Both the position numbers and the translations under genes were made by a program. A stretch of DNA of 64,000 bases. Origin: CAMPJM01 sp964440915 (lineage in GTDB: Bacteria; Bacteroidota; Bacteroidia; Cytophagales; Cyclobacteriaceae). The stretch covers positions 1 to 64,000 of the forward strand of contig CAYTTV010000011.1 in assembly GCA_964440915.1 (NCBI GenBank), given 5' to 3'. The number at the start of each line of letters is the position of its first letter. Position 1 is the stretch's first letter. This document shows, piece by piece, positions 62,940-64,000 of the stretch. Under the pieces are notes generated by a model. It saw only the letters and a program-made list of their open reading frames with translations, did no database searches and was not told the origin of the DNA.

Positions 62940-64000
62940 ATGGCGGAAAACAACAACTATACTGAAGATAGTATTCGGTCATTAGACTGGAAAGAACATA
63001 TCAGGTTGCGACCTGGGATGTATATTGGGAAACTTGGCGATGGCTCTGCCCAGGATGACGGCATTTATGTGCTGGTTAAAGAAGTTATAGACAACTGCAT
63101 AGATGAGCACGTCATGGGCTATGGAAAGACTATTGATGTCAAGGTATCAGAACATAGGGTAGAGATTCGCGACTATGGAAGAGGTATTCCGTTAGGCAAA
63201 GTAGTAGACTGTGTATCTAAGATCAACACAGGAGGCAAGTATGACTCTAAGGCTTTTCAAAAGTCTGTAGGATTGAACGGTGTGGGTACTAAGGCAGTGA
63301 ATGCGCTGTCTTCATACTTCAAGGTTCAGGCCTTTCGGGAGGGGCAAACCAAATTAGCTGAGTTTGAGAAAGGTGTGCTGAGCCACGATCCTGCTATCGT
63401 AACAAGCAGTGGCAGGAACGGGACGCTAGTAGTTTTCGAACCCGACAACACTATTTTTAAAAACTATCATTTTATTCCCGAGTACCTGGAAAATCAAATA
63501 TGGAACTATGTTTTTTTGAATTCAGGGCTGACGATCAACTTCAACGGTAAAAAGTTTTATTCTGAAAATGGCCTGCTCGACTTGTTGCAGCGCAAAACAG
63601 ACGAAGAGAATATCCGATACCCCATTATTCATTTGAAAGGAGAAGATATAGAGCTTGCGCTGACGCACTCTAATCAGTATGGAGAGGAGTATTACTCATT
63701 TGTTAATGGTCAATTTACAACACAAGGCGGTACCCACTTGGCTGCTTTTCGGGAAGCACTTGTTAAGACGGTAAGAGAGTTTTACAAAAAGGACTTTGAT
63801 GCTACCGATATTCGCGCTTCTATCGTGGGTGCCATATCGGTCCGTGTTCAAGAGCCTGTGTTCGAATCTCAGACCAAAACAAAATTAGGGTCGCAAAATG
63901 TAGGACCGGATGGACCTACAATGCGGACTTTTATCAATGACTTTGTGAAAAAAGCATTAGATGACTACCTGCATAAGTTTTCCCAAGTGTCGGATGCTCT
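62940..64000 (+). CDS. parE: DNA topoisomerase IV subunit B, 5' part (runs off the window)
   Basis: Starts at ATG 62940 and continues past the window end, so only about 353 residues are visible. It is the GHKL ATPase subunit of a type IIA topoisomerase that, with ParC, separates daughter chromosomes. Visible elements are HIRLRPGMYIGKLGDG, the ATP site EVIDNCIDEHVMG and IRDYGRGIPLGK, then GGKYDSKAFQKSVGLNGVGTKAVNAL and FVNGQFTTQGGTHLAAF, KTKLGSQN. The pattern fits Bacteroidota ParE rather than GyrB, which differs in this N-terminal region; this distinction is from memory. No sign of disruption is seen. Confidence 0.9.
   Translation, partial: MAENNNYTEDSIRSLDWKEHIRLRPGMYIGKLGDGSAQDDGIYVLVKEVIDNCIDEHVMGYGKTIDVKVSEHRVEIRDYGRGIPLGKVVDCVSKINTGGKYDSKAFQKSVGLNGVGTKAVNALSSYFKVQAFREGQTKLAEFEKGVLSHDPAIVTSSGRNGTLVVFEPDNTIFKNYHFIPEYLENQIWNYVFLNSGLTINFNGKKFYSENGLLDLLQRKTDEENIRYPIIHLKGEDIELALTHSNQYGEEYYSFVNGQFTTQGGTHLAAFREALVKTVREFYKKDFDATDIRASIVGAISVRVQEPVFESQTKTKLGSQNVGPDGPTMRTFINDFVKKALDDYLHKFSQVSDA

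Noticed and set aside
1..64000. CRISPR array, tRNA/rRNA genes, insertion sequences, phage or defence systems
   Set aside because: Looked for regularly spaced repeats, tRNA-like arms, transposase or integrase motifs and known defence domains on both strands; none could be supported by eye.

Overview
The window reads as chromosomal DNA of a glycan-degrading Bacteroidota, most likely a Cytophagales-type marine or soil bacterium. The reasons are two SusC/SusD pairs, a hybrid two-component system and a second Reg_prop/Y_Y_Y regulator beside them, many short lipoprotein signals, TAnnTTTG-like -7 boxes, weak ribosome binding sites and menaquinone genes. I saw no tRNA, rRNA, CRISPR array, integrase, transposase or phage gene. 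The genus assignment is inference only.

Region 1 (about 1-16,075) is a polysaccharide utilisation locus for a uronate-containing glycan. It encodes a formylglycine-enzyme-like lipoprotein without the usual cysteines, SusC, SusD, two adjacent heparinase II/III-fold lyases (one lipoprotein, one with an ordinary signal peptide), a GH88 unsaturated uronyl hydrolase and a 1366-residue hybrid two-component regulator that starts with TTG. The logic is cleavage at the surface, import by SusCD, further lyase cleavage, then GH88 removal of the unsaturated uronate. Two 100-N assembly gaps lie here. One hides about 0.38 kb of the second lyase. The other is false: its flanks are an identical 55-bp overlap, and merging them restores an intact 394-residue GH88.

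Region 2 (16,200-25,370) is housekeeping and transport: MsrA, a DUF4202 protein, a conserved secreted protein, an MFS transporter, AckA and Pta (acetate/acetyl-CoA overflow) and a full ABC exporter. Region 3 (25,416-37,241) is a second utilisation locus. A membrane-spanning Reg_prop/Y_Y_Y/LuxR-type regulator is divergent from SusC, SusD, a PKD lipoprotein with a duplicated module, and two GH16 lipoproteins. This set suggests laminarin or another beta-1,3-glucan.

Region 4 (37,400-64,000) is mixed core genome: a SIMPL protein, overlapping menD-menB, a multidomain PIG-L deacetylase, a deoxynucleoside kinase coupled to an 84-residue acidic protein, an L-2-hydroxyglutarate oxidase family protein, a DUF4142 lipoprotein, TyrS, a multi-PAS histidine kinase, two tandem AsmA-like proteins, an HI0933-family flavoprotein, a SlyD-type isomerase, a lone response regulator, a possible secreted cysteine hydrolase, an orphan ABC ATPase, a CvfB-like S1 protein, a cysteine-less ArsC/Spx-like protein, a BamE-like lipoprotein, a small membrane protein and the 5' part of topoisomerase IV subunit B, which runs off the end. 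A 30-residue membrane ORF at 47,340-47,432 is easy to miss. No single region looks like a wholly new system. The best leads are the cysteine-less ArsC-like and FGE-like proteins, the candidate Cys/His hydrolase, the duplicated glycan-binding module and the small coupled or orphan ORFs.
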